64,000 bases of DNA from Streptomyces hundungensis (GTDB taxonomy: Bacteria; Actinomycetota; Actinomycetes; Streptomycetales; Streptomycetaceae). The DNA is taken from contig NZ_CP032698.1 of assembly GCF_003627815.1 (NCBI RefSeq), positions 2,046,001 through 2,110,000 on the forward strand. The letters run 5' to 3'. Shown piece by piece: positions 17,070-25,408 of the stretch. The stretch's first letter is position 1; the number at the start of each line of letters is the position of its first letter. A program made the position numbers and the translations under genes. The notes beneath the pieces are model-generated. The model did not search any database. It had not been told where the DNA came from and was given only the letters and a program-made list of their open reading frames with translations.

Positions 17070-17723
17070 ATGGCTGCCGCTCAGGGACGAACTTCGGATG
17101 GCGCTGACGGCAGGGACGCCGCGGACGGAACCTCCGTTCCGATCCCCTTCCGTCAGGCCGTCGACGCACTGCGGACGGCGCGACCGCGCCCCGAGATCGA
17201 GCTGGACGAGACCCGCCCGCCCCAGCGCCTCGCGCCGTACGCCTACGCCCTGGAGGCGGCGGTCGTGGAAGGCGAGGAGGATCTGGCCGACGGCCGGCTC
17301 GTCCTGCTGCACGACCCGGCCGGGCACGACGCCTGGAAAGGCACCTTCCGCCTGGTCACCCTGGTACGGGCCGAGCTGGAGCCGGAGATGGCGGCCGATC
17401 CCCTGCTGCCCGAGGTGTGCTGGTCCTGGCTGACCGGCGCGCTCGAAGCCCGGGGCCTGGCGTACGGGGAGGCCGGCGGCACGGTCACCCGGGCGGGCTC
17501 GCACTACTTCGGCGGGCTCGCGGAGCGCCGTCCTGCCACCCAGATCGAGATCCGGGCGTCCTGGACGCCACGCGAGGGGCCGGGCGGCGTGCCGGACACG
17601 GCGGGCCATCTGGCGGCCTGGTGCGATCTGCTGTGCCAGATCGCGGGCCTGCCACCGGCGTCGGGCCCCGCCGACGGCGGCGGTGGCGTGGTGACGCTGC
17701 CCCAGCGCCGCGATCCTCGCTGA
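17070..17723 (+). CDS. DUF3000 family protein
   Basis: A 217-residue actinobacterial protein. After a variable N-terminus it carries the conserved [22 protein letters not shown] start, a [20 protein letters not shown] core and a C-terminal EIRASWTPR...[16 protein letters not shown] block, which define DUF3000. No catalytic motif is visible and no function is established. It lies divergent from hemE and is followed by a terminator, so it is a single-gene unit between hemE and whiI. Confidence 0.88.
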   Translation: MAAAQGRTSDGADGRDAADGTSVPIPFRQAVDALRTARPRPEIELDETRPPQRLAPYAYALEAAVVEGEEDLADGRLVLLHDPAGHDAWKGTFRLVTLVRAELEPEMAADPLLPEVCWSWLTGALEARGLAYGEAGGTVTRAGSHYFGGLAERRPATQIEIRASWTPREGPGGVPDTAGHLAAWCDLLCQIAGLPPASGPADGGGGVVTLPQRRDPR

Positions 17724-17752
17724 GGACCGGCACCACCTTTTTCGCCTCCCCG

Positions 17753-17792
17753 CGCCCCGCGCGCCCGCCTTCGGTGGGGCGCGGGGCGTTTT
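17753..17792 (+). terminator. Rho-independent-like terminator after the DUF3000 gene
   Basis: A GC-rich stem (CGCCCCGCG... pairing with ...GCGCGGGGCG, small bulge) around a CCTTCGG loop is followed by GTTTTC, one of the few T-runs in the window. It is 30 bp after the stop. Confidence 0.65.
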
Positions 17793-18000
17793 CGTGGGCC
17801 CCCGCGCGGGCCCGTGCGCCCCGGCGGCCACTCGACGATCGAGCGTCTGTTCGAATTGCCCTAAATGTTTCTCACCAAATCGTGATCATTCTCTAAAGGC
17901 CGAGGGGTTTGGTGCCGAAGAGGTTTGTGACCCTAACTGCACGGTTCGCCCCGGCTTCATCCCCGAGCCGGCTTCGTCCCGCACCTTTCCAGGAGGCCTG

Positions 18001-18663
18001 GTGTCCGTTCTTCTTGAGCAGCCCGCAAGCCTGGTCGCCTACCGCCCGAACAAGCCGACGGCCATGGTCGTCGTTGCCGACCCCCGAGTCCGCTCCACCG
18101 TCACCCGGCACCTGTGGGCGCTCGGAGTACGTGACGTCATCGAGGCGTCGTCCATCGCGGAGGCCCGTCCCCGCGTCGGCAACCCGCGCGACATCTGCGT
18201 TGCCGACGTCCACCTGCCCGACGGTTCCGGGCTGACCCTGCTGTCCGAGACCCGAGCCGCGGGCTGGCCCAACGGCCTGGCCCTGTCCGCCGCCGACGAC
18301 ATCGGTGCCGTGCGCAACGCCCTCGCGGGCGGCGTGAAGGGCTACGTCGTCACCGGCACCCGCACCAACATCGGCCACCCCGGCCGCCCCGGCGCCGCCC
18401 CCATCGGCGCCGCGGCCGCCCGTATGCACCGCCGCCCCCCGGGTGCCCCGAGCCACCCGGGCGGCTACCGCGAGCTCTCCGGCCGTGAGGTCGAGGTGCT
18501 CCGGCTCGTCGCCGAAGGCCAGTCCAACAAGGCGATCGGCGTCTCCATGGGCCTGTCCGCCCTGACCGTCAAGTCCCACCTCGCCCGGATCGCACGCAAG
18601 CTCGGCACGGGTGACCGCGCCGGGATGGTGGCCGTGGCGCTGCGGACCGGAATCATTCACTGA
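18001..18663 (+). CDS. whiI: WhiI, atypical response regulator for sporulation
   Basis: A 220-residue receiver plus LuxR-type HTH protein. WhiI controls late sporulation genes in Streptomyces aerial hyphae, acting with BldM. The receiver is degenerate as known for WhiI: only one of the two usual metal-binding acids remains (VVADPRV, Asp27), the phospho-acceptor-equivalent Asp69 is present, Ser96 is present, but the conserved Lys is Thr118. The HTH (about 158-218) shows LSGREVEVLRLVAEGQSNKAI and SALTVKSHLARIARKLG. GTG at 18001 has AGGAGG. Position beside DUF3000 and hemE supports the name. No partner kinase is adjacent. Confidence 0.93.
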   Translation: MSVLLEQPASLVAYRPNKPTAMVVVADPRVRSTVTRHLWALGVRDVIEASSIAEARPRVGNPRDICVADVHLPDGSGLTLLSETRAAGWPNGLALSAADDIGAVRNALAGGVKGYVVTGTRTNIGHPGRPGAAPIGAAAARMHRRPPGAPSHPGGYRELSGREVEVLRLVAEGQSNKAIGVSMGLSALTVKSHLARIARKLGTGDRAGMVAVALRTGIIH

Positions 18664-18681
18664 CTGGTTTACGACCCTCGC

Positions 18682-18715
18682 GCGCCCGTCGACGGAACGT
18701 TCCGTCGACGGGCGC
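18682..18715 (+). terminator. Perfect 34-bp palindrome after whiI
   Basis: Both arms (GCGCCCGTCGACGGAAC and its exact complement) meet with no unpaired loop, 18 bp after the whiI stop and just before the RNase D-like gene. It would fold into a strong hairpin on either strand. There is no T-run; it could act as a terminator or as an RNA-stability element. Confidence 0.55.
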
Positions 18716-18741
18716 CGTGCATACACGGATACCCTTGACAG

Positions 18742-20025
18742 GTGACCGACGCCCATAAGACCGCAGCAGAGACAGCACTGCGAACCACCGGGGGCGCTCC
18801 CCCGGACGACGTCGACAAGGCGCCGATTCCCTTGCTGGAGCCCCGAGAGGGCATTCCGCCCGTCGTCGCCACCGACGAGGCCCTGGCCGACGTGGTGGCG
18901 GCCTTCGCGGCGGGCACCGGCCCCGTCGCCGTGGACGCCGAGCGCGCGTCCGGCTACCGCTACGGGCAGCGCGCCTACCTCGTGCAGCTCCGTCGGGAGG
19001 GCGCCGGCAGCGCTCTCATCGACCCCGTCGGTTGTCCGGATCTCTCCGGTTTGGGGGAGGTACTTTCGGACACGGAGTGGATTCTGCACGCCGCCACCCA
19101 GGATCTGCCCTGCCTGCGCGAAATAGGCATGGTTCCCTCCCGGATCTTCGACACCGAGCTCGCCGGCCGGCTCGCGGGCTTCCCGCGGGTGGGTCTGGGC
19201 GCGATGGTCGAGAGCGTGCTCGGGTTCGCCCTGGAGAAGGGCCACTCGGCCGTCGACTGGTCGACTCGGCCGCTGCCCGAGCCCTGGCTGCGCTACGCGG
19301 CGCTCGACGTGGAGCTCCTGGTCGATCTGCGCGACGCGTTGGAGAAGGAGCTCGACCGGCAGGGCAAGCTGGAGTGGGCCCGCGAGGAGTTCGACGCGAT
19401 CGCCTCCGCCCCGCCGGCCCCGCCGCGCAAGGATCCGTGGCGCCGCACCTCCGGGATGCACAAGGTGCGCAGGCGCCGCCAGATGGCCGCCGTACGGGAA
19501 CTGTGGACCGCCCGGGACGCGGTGGCGCAGCGGCGTGACGTCTCGCCGGGCAAGGTGCTCAGCGACTCCGCGATCATCGAGGCCTCGTTGGCGCTGCCCG
19601 CCCATGTGACCGCGCTGACCGCGCTGCCGGGCTTCGGGCACCGGATGGGGCGGCGTCAGCTGGAGCAGTGGCAGGCAGCCGTCGACCGCGCGAAGGCGCT
19701 GTCGGAGGCGGAGCTCCCCCAGCCCGGCCAGCCGTTGCAGGGGCCTCCGCCGCCGCGGTCCTGGGCGGACAAGGACCCGGCCGCCGCGGCCCGGCTCTCG
19801 GCGGCCCGGGCGGCCGTCTCCGAGCTCGCGGAGCGGCTGAACATGCCGCAGGAGAATCTGATCACGCCGGATACGGTGCGGCGGGTTTGCTGGGAGCCGC
19901 CGGGGGATCGGTCCGAGGGCGCGGTTGCCGAGGCGCTGGCCTCGTTCGGTGCCCGGCGCTGGCAGATCGAGCAGGTGACGCCGCTCCTCTCGGCGGCCCT
20001 GACCGCCACCCCCACCAAGCCCTGA
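18742..20025 (+). CDS. rnd: RNase D-like 3'-5' exonuclease with HRDC domain
   Basis: A 427-residue protein with a DEDDy exonuclease domain and a C-terminal HRDC domain. The catalytic set is complete: Asp65 and Glu67 (VAVDAERASGYRYG), Asp121 (HAATQDLPCL), Tyr185 and Asp189 (WLRYAALDVELL). HRDC-like helices follow from about residue 255. RNase D trims 3' ends of tRNA and other stable RNA. The N-terminal 40 residues are an actinobacterial extension. GTG start at 18742 preceded by GACAGG. Monocistronic by context, since a palindrome lies upstream and a long repeat gap downstream. Confidence 0.9.
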   Translation: MTDAHKTAAETALRTTGGAPPDDVDKAPIPLLEPREGIPPVVATDEALADVVAAFAAGTGPVAVDAERASGYRYGQRAYLVQLRREGAGSALIDPVGCPDLSGLGEVLSDTEWILHAATQDLPCLREIGMVPSRIFDTELAGRLAGFPRVGLGAMVESVLGFALEKGHSAVDWSTRPLPEPWLRYAALDVELLVDLRDALEKELDRQGKLEWAREEFDAIASAPPAPPRKDPWRRTSGMHKVRRRRQMAAVRELWTARDAVAQRRDVSPGKVLSDSAIIEASLALPAHVTALTALPGFGHRMGRRQLEQWQAAVDRAKALSEAELPQPGQPLQGPPPPRSWADKDPAAAARLSAARAAVSELAERLNMPQENLITPDTVRRVCWEPPGDRSEGAVAEALASFGARRWQIEQVTPLLSAALTATPTKP

Positions 20026-20576
20026 CCCCCTGGGGCGGGCCCCCAGCCCCCTGGGGCTCCGCCCCAGACCCCGACGCGTTTGCCCACCCACCCGCCCGTG
20101 CCGCGGGTTGGTTGGTTCCGCCCCTGGGGCTCCGCCCCAGACCCCGGGCACCTTCCCCACCCACCCGCCCGTGCCCCGGGGTTGGATGGTTCCGACCCCC
20201 TGGCTCCGCCCCAGACCCCGTTCGCGCCTGAACGGCGCTCGTCCTCAATCGCCGGACGGGCTGAGGTGCTGGCCAGCACCGAGTGGCTAAGGGGCGCGGG
20301 GAACTGCGCGCCCAGCCACGCACGGTCCGCACATGACCAGGGGTTTTGGGGGCGCGGGGAACTGCGCAACACGCGACCCCGGCCCGCAGCCCCAGGAACC
20401 CCGGGGGCTGGGGCGGAGCCCCAGGGGGGTGGGCTCCGAGTGTGACGTTCGCCGCTCCCGCCCAGGGGACTGGGCAGTTTGGTTACCCGTAAGTAGCATG
20501 GGTGAGGTGAGCGCGCGCTCAGTCGGCGCGCGAGCCAAGCGCAGCAGTGCCATCCCGCACCTGGAGGAGAGCCATC
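20026..20576. repeat. Gene-free gap with long direct repeats and dispersed Streptomyces motifs
   Basis: A unit of about 74 bp, starting CCCCTGGGGCTCCGCCCCAG and containing CCCACCCACCCGCCCGTGCC, is repeated at about 20047-20120 and 20121-20194, with a partial third copy to 20220. Each copy holds a self-pairing GGGGCTCCGCCCC hairpin; an inverted copy lies at 20405-20428. AGGGGCGCGGGGAACTGCGC at 20290-20309 and a near copy at 20348-20367 are the reverse complement of the motifs at 6160-6336. A GAGGACGAG-type element around 20240 is also a common Streptomyces intergenic motif. No gene supported; the fadA promoter must be near 20480-20560. Confidence 0.82.
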
Positions 20577-21803
20577 GTGCCTCGTACCGTCAGGGACGTC
20601 GTCTTCGTCGACGGCGTCCGCACCCCGTTCGGCAAGGCGGGCCCGAAGGGCATCTACCACGAGACCCGGGCCGACGATCTCGTCGTCAAGGCGATCCGGG
20701 AGCTGCTGCGCCGCAACCCGGCTCTGGACCCCGCCAAGATCGACGAGGTCGCCATCGCCGCGACCACGCAGATCGGCGACCAGGGCCTGACCCTGGGCCG
20801 CACCGCCGGCATCCTCGCGGGTCTGCCGCAGTCCGTGCCGGGCTACTCCATCGACCGCATGTGCGCGGGCGCCCTGACCGCCGTGACCTCGGTCGCCGGT
20901 TCCATCGCGTTCGGCGCGTACGACGCCGTCATCGCCGGTGGCGTCGAGCACATGGGCCGTCACCCCATGGGCGAGGGCGTCGACCCGAACCCGCGGTTCG
21001 TCAGCGAGAAGCTGGTCGACGAGTCCGCCCTGTTCATGGGCATGACCGCCGAGAACCTGCACGACCGCTACCCCCAGATCACCAAGCAGCGCGCCGACGA
21101 GTACGCCGTGCGCTCGCAGGAGAAGGCCGCCAAGGCGTACGCCGACGGCAAGATCCAGCAGGACCTGGTCCCGATCTCGGTGCGCAACACCAACGCCGAG
21201 GTGGGCGAGACCGGTTGGGGTCTGGTCACCGCCGACGAGCCGATGCGCCCGGGCACCACCCTGGAGAGCCTGGCGAACCTGAAGACGCCGTTCCGCGTCC
21301 ACGGCAACGTCACCGCGGGCAACGCGGCCGGCCTCAACGACGGCGCCACCGCGTCGATCATCGCGTCCGAGGAGTTCGCGCGGGAGAACAACCTCCCCGT
21401 GAAGATGCGCCTGGTCTCCTACGCCTTCGCGGGCGTGGAGCCGGAGGTCATGGGCTACGGCCCGATCCCGGCCACCGAGAAGGCCCTCGCCAAGGCGGGT
21501 CTGTCGATCGAGGACATCAACCTCTTCGAGATCAACGAGGCGTTCGCCGTCCAGGTCCTCGCGTTCCTGGACCACTACGGCATCGCCGACGACGACGCGC
21601 GCGTCAACCAGTACGGCGGCGCCATCGCCTACGGCCACCCGCTCGCCTCGTCCGGCGTACGTCTGATGACGCAGCTGGCGCGGCAGTTCGAGGAGCAGCC
21701 GGAGGTCCGCTACGGCCTCACCACCATGTGCGTCGGCTTCGGCATGGGCGCCACGGTCATCTGGGAGAACCCGCACCACAAGGACGCCGGAGGCAGCAAG
21801 TGA
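20577..21803 (+). CDS. fadA: Acetyl-CoA C-acyltransferase (thiolase) of beta-oxidation
   Basis: A 408-residue thiolase that cleaves 3-ketoacyl-CoA with CoA. The acylated nucleophile is Cys96 (DRMCAGAL); the other catalytic motifs are NEAFAVQ, GGAIAYGHPLASSG (His) and the second Cys in MCVGFGMG. Start is GTG at 20577 with GGAGGAGA upstream; an ATG at 20547 is in frame but has a poorer site and would add an atypical basic N-terminus. The stop overlaps the GTG of fadB (GTGA), so the two subunits are co-translated, as in trifunctional-enzyme operons. Confidence 0.94.
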   Translation: MPRTVRDVVFVDGVRTPFGKAGPKGIYHETRADDLVVKAIRELLRRNPALDPAKIDEVAIAATTQIGDQGLTLGRTAGILAGLPQSVPGYSIDRMCAGALTAVTSVAGSIAFGAYDAVIAGGVEHMGRHPMGEGVDPNPRFVSEKLVDESALFMGMTAENLHDRYPQITKQRADEYAVRSQEKAAKAYADGKIQQDLVPISVRNTNAEVGETGWGLVTADEPMRPGTTLESLANLKTPFRVHGNVTAGNAAGLNDGATASIIASEEFARENNLPVKMRLVSYAFAGVEPEVMGYGPIPATEKALAKAGLSIEDINLFEINEAFAVQVLAFLDHYGIADDDARVNQYGGAIAYGHPLASSGVRLMTQLARQFEEQPEVRYGLTTMCVGFGMGATVIWENPHHKDAGGSK

Positions 21804-23932
21804 GCACCACCACCGCTGAGCTTCTCAAGGGCGCGGCCGAGCTGTTCCCGGACGAGGTCGTGACGTCCGCGCACGTACGCCACCTCGAACTGCCTTACGG
21901 CGCCGGGCGCTTCGCGCTCATCACGCTCGACAACGGCTTCGACCACACCAAGCCGACCACCTTCGGCCCCGGCTCGCTGGCGAACCTCAACGCCGCCATC
22001 GACCAGGTCGAGAAGGAGGCCGCCGAGGGCTCCATCGTCGGCGTCGGCGTCACCGGCAAGCCGTTCATCTTCGCGGTCGGCGCCGACCTCAAGGGCGTCG
22101 AGCTGCTGAAGAAGCACGAGGACGCGCTGGCCATCGGCAAGGGCGGCCACGAGGTCTTCAAGCGCCTCGCGGGCCTCGCGGTGCCGACGTTCGCGTACTA
22201 CAACGGCGCGGCCATGGGCGGCGGCGTCGAGGTCGGTCTGCACTGCACCTACCGCACCGTCTCCAAGGCGCTGCCCGCGTTCTCGCTGCCCGAGGTCTTC
22301 CTCGGCCTGGTCCCGGGCTGGGGCGGCTGCACGCTGCTCCCCAACCTGATCGGCGCCGAGAAGGCCGTCTCGGTCATCATCGAGAACTCGCTGAACCAGA
22401 ACCGTCAGCTCAAGGGCAAGCAGGTCTTCGAACTCGGCATCGCGGACGCCCTGTTCGAGGGTGCCGACTTCCTGGAACAGTCCCTCATCTGGACGGCGAA
22501 CGTCCTCAAGGGCGACGTCACCGTCGAGCGTCCCGCCATCGACCGCGGCGAGGCCTGGGACCAGGCCGTCGCCAAGGGCCGCTTCATCGCGGACTCGAAG
22601 GTGCACGGGGCCGCCCCGGCCGCCTACCGCGCCCTCGACATCATCGCGGCGTCCAAGGACGGCGACCTCCAGGCCGGCTTCGACGCCGAGGACAGCGCGC
22701 TCGCCGACCTCATCATGGGTGGCGAACTGCGCTCCGGCATCTACGCGTTCAACCTGGTCCAGAAGCGCGCCAAGCGCCCGGCCGGCGCCCCGGACAAGAA
22801 CCTGGCGCGCCCGGTCACCAAGGTCGGCGTGGTCGGCGCGGGCCTGATGGCCTCGCAGCTCGCCCTGCTGTTCCTGCGCCGCCTGGAGGTGCCGGTCGTC
22901 CTGACCGACATCGACCAGGAGCGCGTCGACAAGGGCGTGGGCTACGTCCACGCCGAGATCGACAAGCTGCTCGCCAAGTCCCGGATCAACCAGGACAAGG
23001 CCAACCGTCTCAAGGGCCTGGTCTCCGGTGTCCTGGACAAGGCCGAGGGCTTCTCCGACGCCGACTTCATCATCGAGGCGGTCTTCGAGGAGATCGGCGT
23101 CAAGCAGCAGGTGTTCGCGGAGGTCGAGGCGGTCGCCCCGGCGCACGCGATCCTCGCCACCAACACCTCCTCGCTGTCGGTCACCGAGATGGCGTCGAAG
23201 CTGAAGCACCCCGAGCGGGTCGTCGGCTTCCACTTCTTCAACCCGGTCGCGATCCTGCCGCTCCTGGAGATCGTCCGGGGCGAGCAGACCGACGACGTCT
23301 CGCTGGCCACGGCCTTCGGGGTGGCGCGCAAGCTGAAGAAGACCGCGGTCCTGGTGAAGGACGCCCCGGCGTTCGTCGTCAACCGCATCCTGACCCGCTT
23401 CATGGGCGAGATCCAGAACGTCATCGACGAGGGCACCCCGGTCGCCGTCGCCGAGAAGGCCGTCGAGCCGCTCGGTCTGCCGATGTCGCCGCTGGTCCTG
23501 CTCGAACTGGTCGGCCCGGCCATCGGCCTGCACGTGTCCGAGACCCTCAACCGCGCCTTCCCCGACCGCTTCACGGTCTCCGAGAACCTGGCCGCGGTCG
23601 TCAAGGCCGGCAAGCGCGGCTTCTACGTGTACGACTCCGGGAAGCCGGAGCTGGACCCGGAGGTCGCCGCCCTCCTGAAGCAGGGTGATGTGGCCCTGAC
23701 CGAGGAGCAGACCCGTGACCGTGTCCTGGACGCGGTGGCGCAGGAGATCGGTCTGATGCTGGACGAGGGCGTCGTCGCCGAGGCCCAGGACATCGACCTC
23801 TGCCTGATCACGGGCGCCGGCTGGCCCTTCCACCTGGGCGGCATCACGCCGTACCTGGACCGCGAAGGCGTCTCGGAGCGCGTGAACGGCAAGAAGTTCC
23901 TGGCGCAGGGCGTCGCGAGCGTCCCGGCGTAA
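21800..23932 (+). CDS. fadB: Multifunctional enoyl-CoA hydratase / 3-hydroxyacyl-CoA dehydrogenase
   Basis: A 710-residue FadB/FadJ-type protein. The N-terminal crotonase domain (1 to about 320) keeps the oxyanion FAVGADLKG and the catalytic Glu pair in AAMGGGVEVGLHC (Glu144) and SLPEVFLG (Glu165). The NAD-binding domain starts at KVGVVGAGLMASQLA (341-355), where Ala replaces the usual third Gly, and includes VVGFHFFNPV with the catalytic His. C-terminal helical dehydrogenase domains follow. It performs hydration and oxidation before FadA thiolysis. GTG start with GGAGG, overlapping fadA. A cUUCGg-capped hairpin ends the operon. Confidence 0.94.
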   Translation: MSTTTAELLKGAAELFPDEVVTSAHVRHLELPYGAGRFALITLDNGFDHTKPTTFGPGSLANLNAAIDQVEKEAAEGSIVGVGVTGKPFIFAVGADLKGVELLKKHEDALAIGKGGHEVFKRLAGLAVPTFAYYNGAAMGGGVEVGLHCTYRTVSKALPAFSLPEVFLGLVPGWGGCTLLPNLIGAEKAVSVIIENSLNQNRQLKGKQVFELGIADALFEGADFLEQSLIWTANVLKGDVTVERPAIDRGEAWDQAVAKGRFIADSKVHGAAPAAYRALDIIAASKDGDLQAGFDAEDSALADLIMGGELRSGIYAFNLVQKRAKRPAGAPDKNLARPVTKVGVVGAGLMASQLALLFLRRLEVPVVLTDIDQERVDKGVGYVHAEIDKLLAKSRINQDKANRLKGLVSGVLDKAEGFSDADFIIEAVFEEIGVKQQVFAEVEAVAPAHAILATNTSSLSVTEMASKLKHPERVVGFHFFNPVAILPLLEIVRGEQTDDVSLATAFGVARKLKKTAVLVKDAPAFVVNRILTRFMGEIQNVIDEGTPVAVAEKAVEPLGLPMSPLVLLELVGPAIGLHVSETLNRAFPDRFTVSENLAAVVKAGKRGFYVYDSGKPELDPEVAALLKQGDVALTEEQTRDRVLDAVAQEIGLMLDEGVVAEAQDIDLCLITGAGWPFHLGGITPYLDREGVSERVNGKKFLAQGVASVPA

Positions 23933-23948
23933 CCTGGTTCCACCCCGG

Positions 23949-23974
23949 CGGCCCCGCACTTCGGTGCGGGGCCG
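23949..23974 (+). terminator. Terminator of fadAB with TTCG tetraloop
   Basis: An 11-bp perfect stem (CGGCCCCGCAC) closed by a C-TTCG-G tetraloop lies 16 bp after the fadB stop. The extra-stable loop makes this one of the most convincing terminators in the window despite no long T-run. Confidence 0.75.
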
Positions 23975-24034
23975 CTGTCGTGCCCAAGTGCCGCTCCCAC
24001 CACGGTGGTTGACGGCCCGTCACCAGGATGCACG

Positions 24035-24066
24035 AAGGCCCGGGACCACGCGTGGTCCCGGGCCTT
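24035..24066 (-). terminator. Perfect 32-bp palindrome before the converging gene's stop
   Basis: AAGGCCCGGGACCACG and its exact complement meet with no loop, 15 bp downstream of the minus-strand beta-propeller-like gene. Read on the minus strand it is followed by TCGTGCATCC, with no T-run. With the fadB hairpin it forms a back-to-back terminator pair. Confidence 0.6.
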
Positions 24067-24081
24067 GGTGCGCGTCAAGGG

Positions 24082-25233
24082 TCAGACCTGCTGCCAGGCC
24101 TCCAGGGCCAGGCCCGGCTCGTCGGTGCGCTGGCGGGTGATCCGCAGGCCGCCGTCGACGGTGAACACGCCGAGCACGACGCGGCCGTCGGCGTCCACCG
24201 TCAACGCGGGGGCGCCCACGCAGACTTCACCGGTCGGGGTCCAGGTGACCCCGGCCTCCTCCTGCTCGGTGGGGTAGGCCGCTATCGCGGGGCGGCCGTC
24301 GCGGTCGCGCTGGGCCAGCACCGTGCAGTCGACGCCGTCGATCTCCTTGCGCAGCACCGCGACGGGGCCCGAGCCCCGGCCGCCGAGCGACTCCATGGGA
24401 CCGTCCCCGCGCCAGGCGCGCAGCTCGCCGGAGTCGGCGTCGCGCAGGAAGAACGTGACGCTGCCGTCCTCGCCGGTCTCCAGGCCGTTGACGGTGGCCG
24501 TCTCCGGGTGGCCGGGAAGCTTGTCGACGCGCTCGAACTTGGCGTCGGCGGCGGCCCGTCGGAAGCGCATGATGCCGTCGTCGGACGGGGCGTGGATGAA
24601 CATCCGGCCGCCCTCGGCCGCCACGACGGATATCGAGCGGTCGGCGCCGTTGCCGTTGAGGTCGGCCCAGCCGGCCCACTTGCCGGACGGCTCCTGGCCG
24701 CGCGCGGACACTCCGCCGAAGGCGTTGCGCACGACGATCTGGGCGTTGCCCAGCGAGTCGACGCCCACCGAGGGGTGGCCCATGCGCAAGCCCAGCTTCC
24801 AGTCGCGCCGTGGGTAGGGCGAACCCACGACGGCCCAGTTCTTGACGGGGCGGCCCGTCTGGTACTGGATGGCGTGGACCAGCTCGGTCCAGGTGCCGCC
24901 GTCCTCGATGGGGGTCTGGCGCAGCGCCGCCAGGTGCACATAGCCGTCGGGGCCCTGGGCGACCGAGAGGTGCGACTGGAGTCCCTTGCCCGGCGCCACC
25001 AGTTCGGGGCCCGTCCAGGCGCCGCCCGGCCGGGTCTCGGTCCAGCGGGCCACGCCGCCGGTGGCGGGGGCGTACGCGGAGAGCCGGCCGTCCTTGCCGA
25101 GCCGGAGCCAGCCGGTGACCGTGGGGCGGCCGTCCTCGGTCGCCACGCGGGGGGTGGCGGCGACGGGTGTGGTGACGATGGAGCCGGACCGCTGGGGCTC
25201 ACCGCCCGCCGTCTGTCGAGACCTCAGTGCCAT
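24082..25233 (-). CDS. Beta-propeller-like protein of unknown function
   Basis: A 383-residue protein built of repeated units ending in short Trp/Gly segments (for example GWLRLGKDGRLSAYAPATGG, VGVDSLGNAQIVVRN, EDGSVTFFLRDADSGELRAW, TVDADGRVVLGVFTVDGGL). This pattern suggests a propeller of the tectonin or sialidase-like kind, without Asp-box or catalytic residues. No signal peptide is evident. Start ATG at 25233 (MALRSRQTAGG) follows GGGGAAAGGTGG; upstream codons in frame are not typical. Expressed alone, 175 bp from the GT39-like gene. Function not recognised; carbohydrate binding is one possibility. Confidence 0.6.
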   Translation of the reverse strand: MALRSRQTAGGEPQRSGSIVTTPVAATPRVATEDGRPTVTGWLRLGKDGRLSAYAPATGGVARWTETRPGGAWTGPELVAPGKGLQSHLSVAQGPDGYVHLAALRQTPIEDGGTWTELVHAIQYQTGRPVKNWAVVGSPYPRRDWKLGLRMGHPSVGVDSLGNAQIVVRNAFGGVSARGQEPSGKWAGWADLNGNGADRSISVVAAEGGRMFIHAPSDDGIMRFRRAAADAKFERVDKLPGHPETATVNGLETGEDGSVTFFLRDADSGELRAWRGDGPMESLGGRGSGPVAVLRKEIDGVDCTVLAQRDRDGRPAIAAYPTEQEEAGVTWTPTGEVCVGAPALTVDADGRVVLGVFTVDGGLRITRQRTDEPGLALEAWQQV

Positions 25234-25408
25234 GGTCCACGACCACCTTTCCCCACCGGATCCGCGCGAGCGTCCGGGTCCAGCAAACCAGCGACGTCCA
25301 GCGACTTTAACACTGGTCGCCACCCCGCTTTTCCCCGGGATTTCCGTCCCGACGTGGGGCTTTTCACCGCTCCCCGCACCCGCCCCGGGCGGAGTTTCCA
25401 CCCCTGGG

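Noticed and set aside
15912..17831. hemE as a 639-codon protein
   Set aside because: The extra N-terminal 284 codons overlap the DUF3000 gene and have no homology; GTG at 16979 gives the normal HemE length.
20333..21799. Plus-strand N-terminal extension of fadB (1199-codon open frame)
   Set aside because: It overlaps fadA in another frame with low-complexity Arg/Gly-rich content. FadB homology begins at the GTG at 21800 with a good ribosome site.
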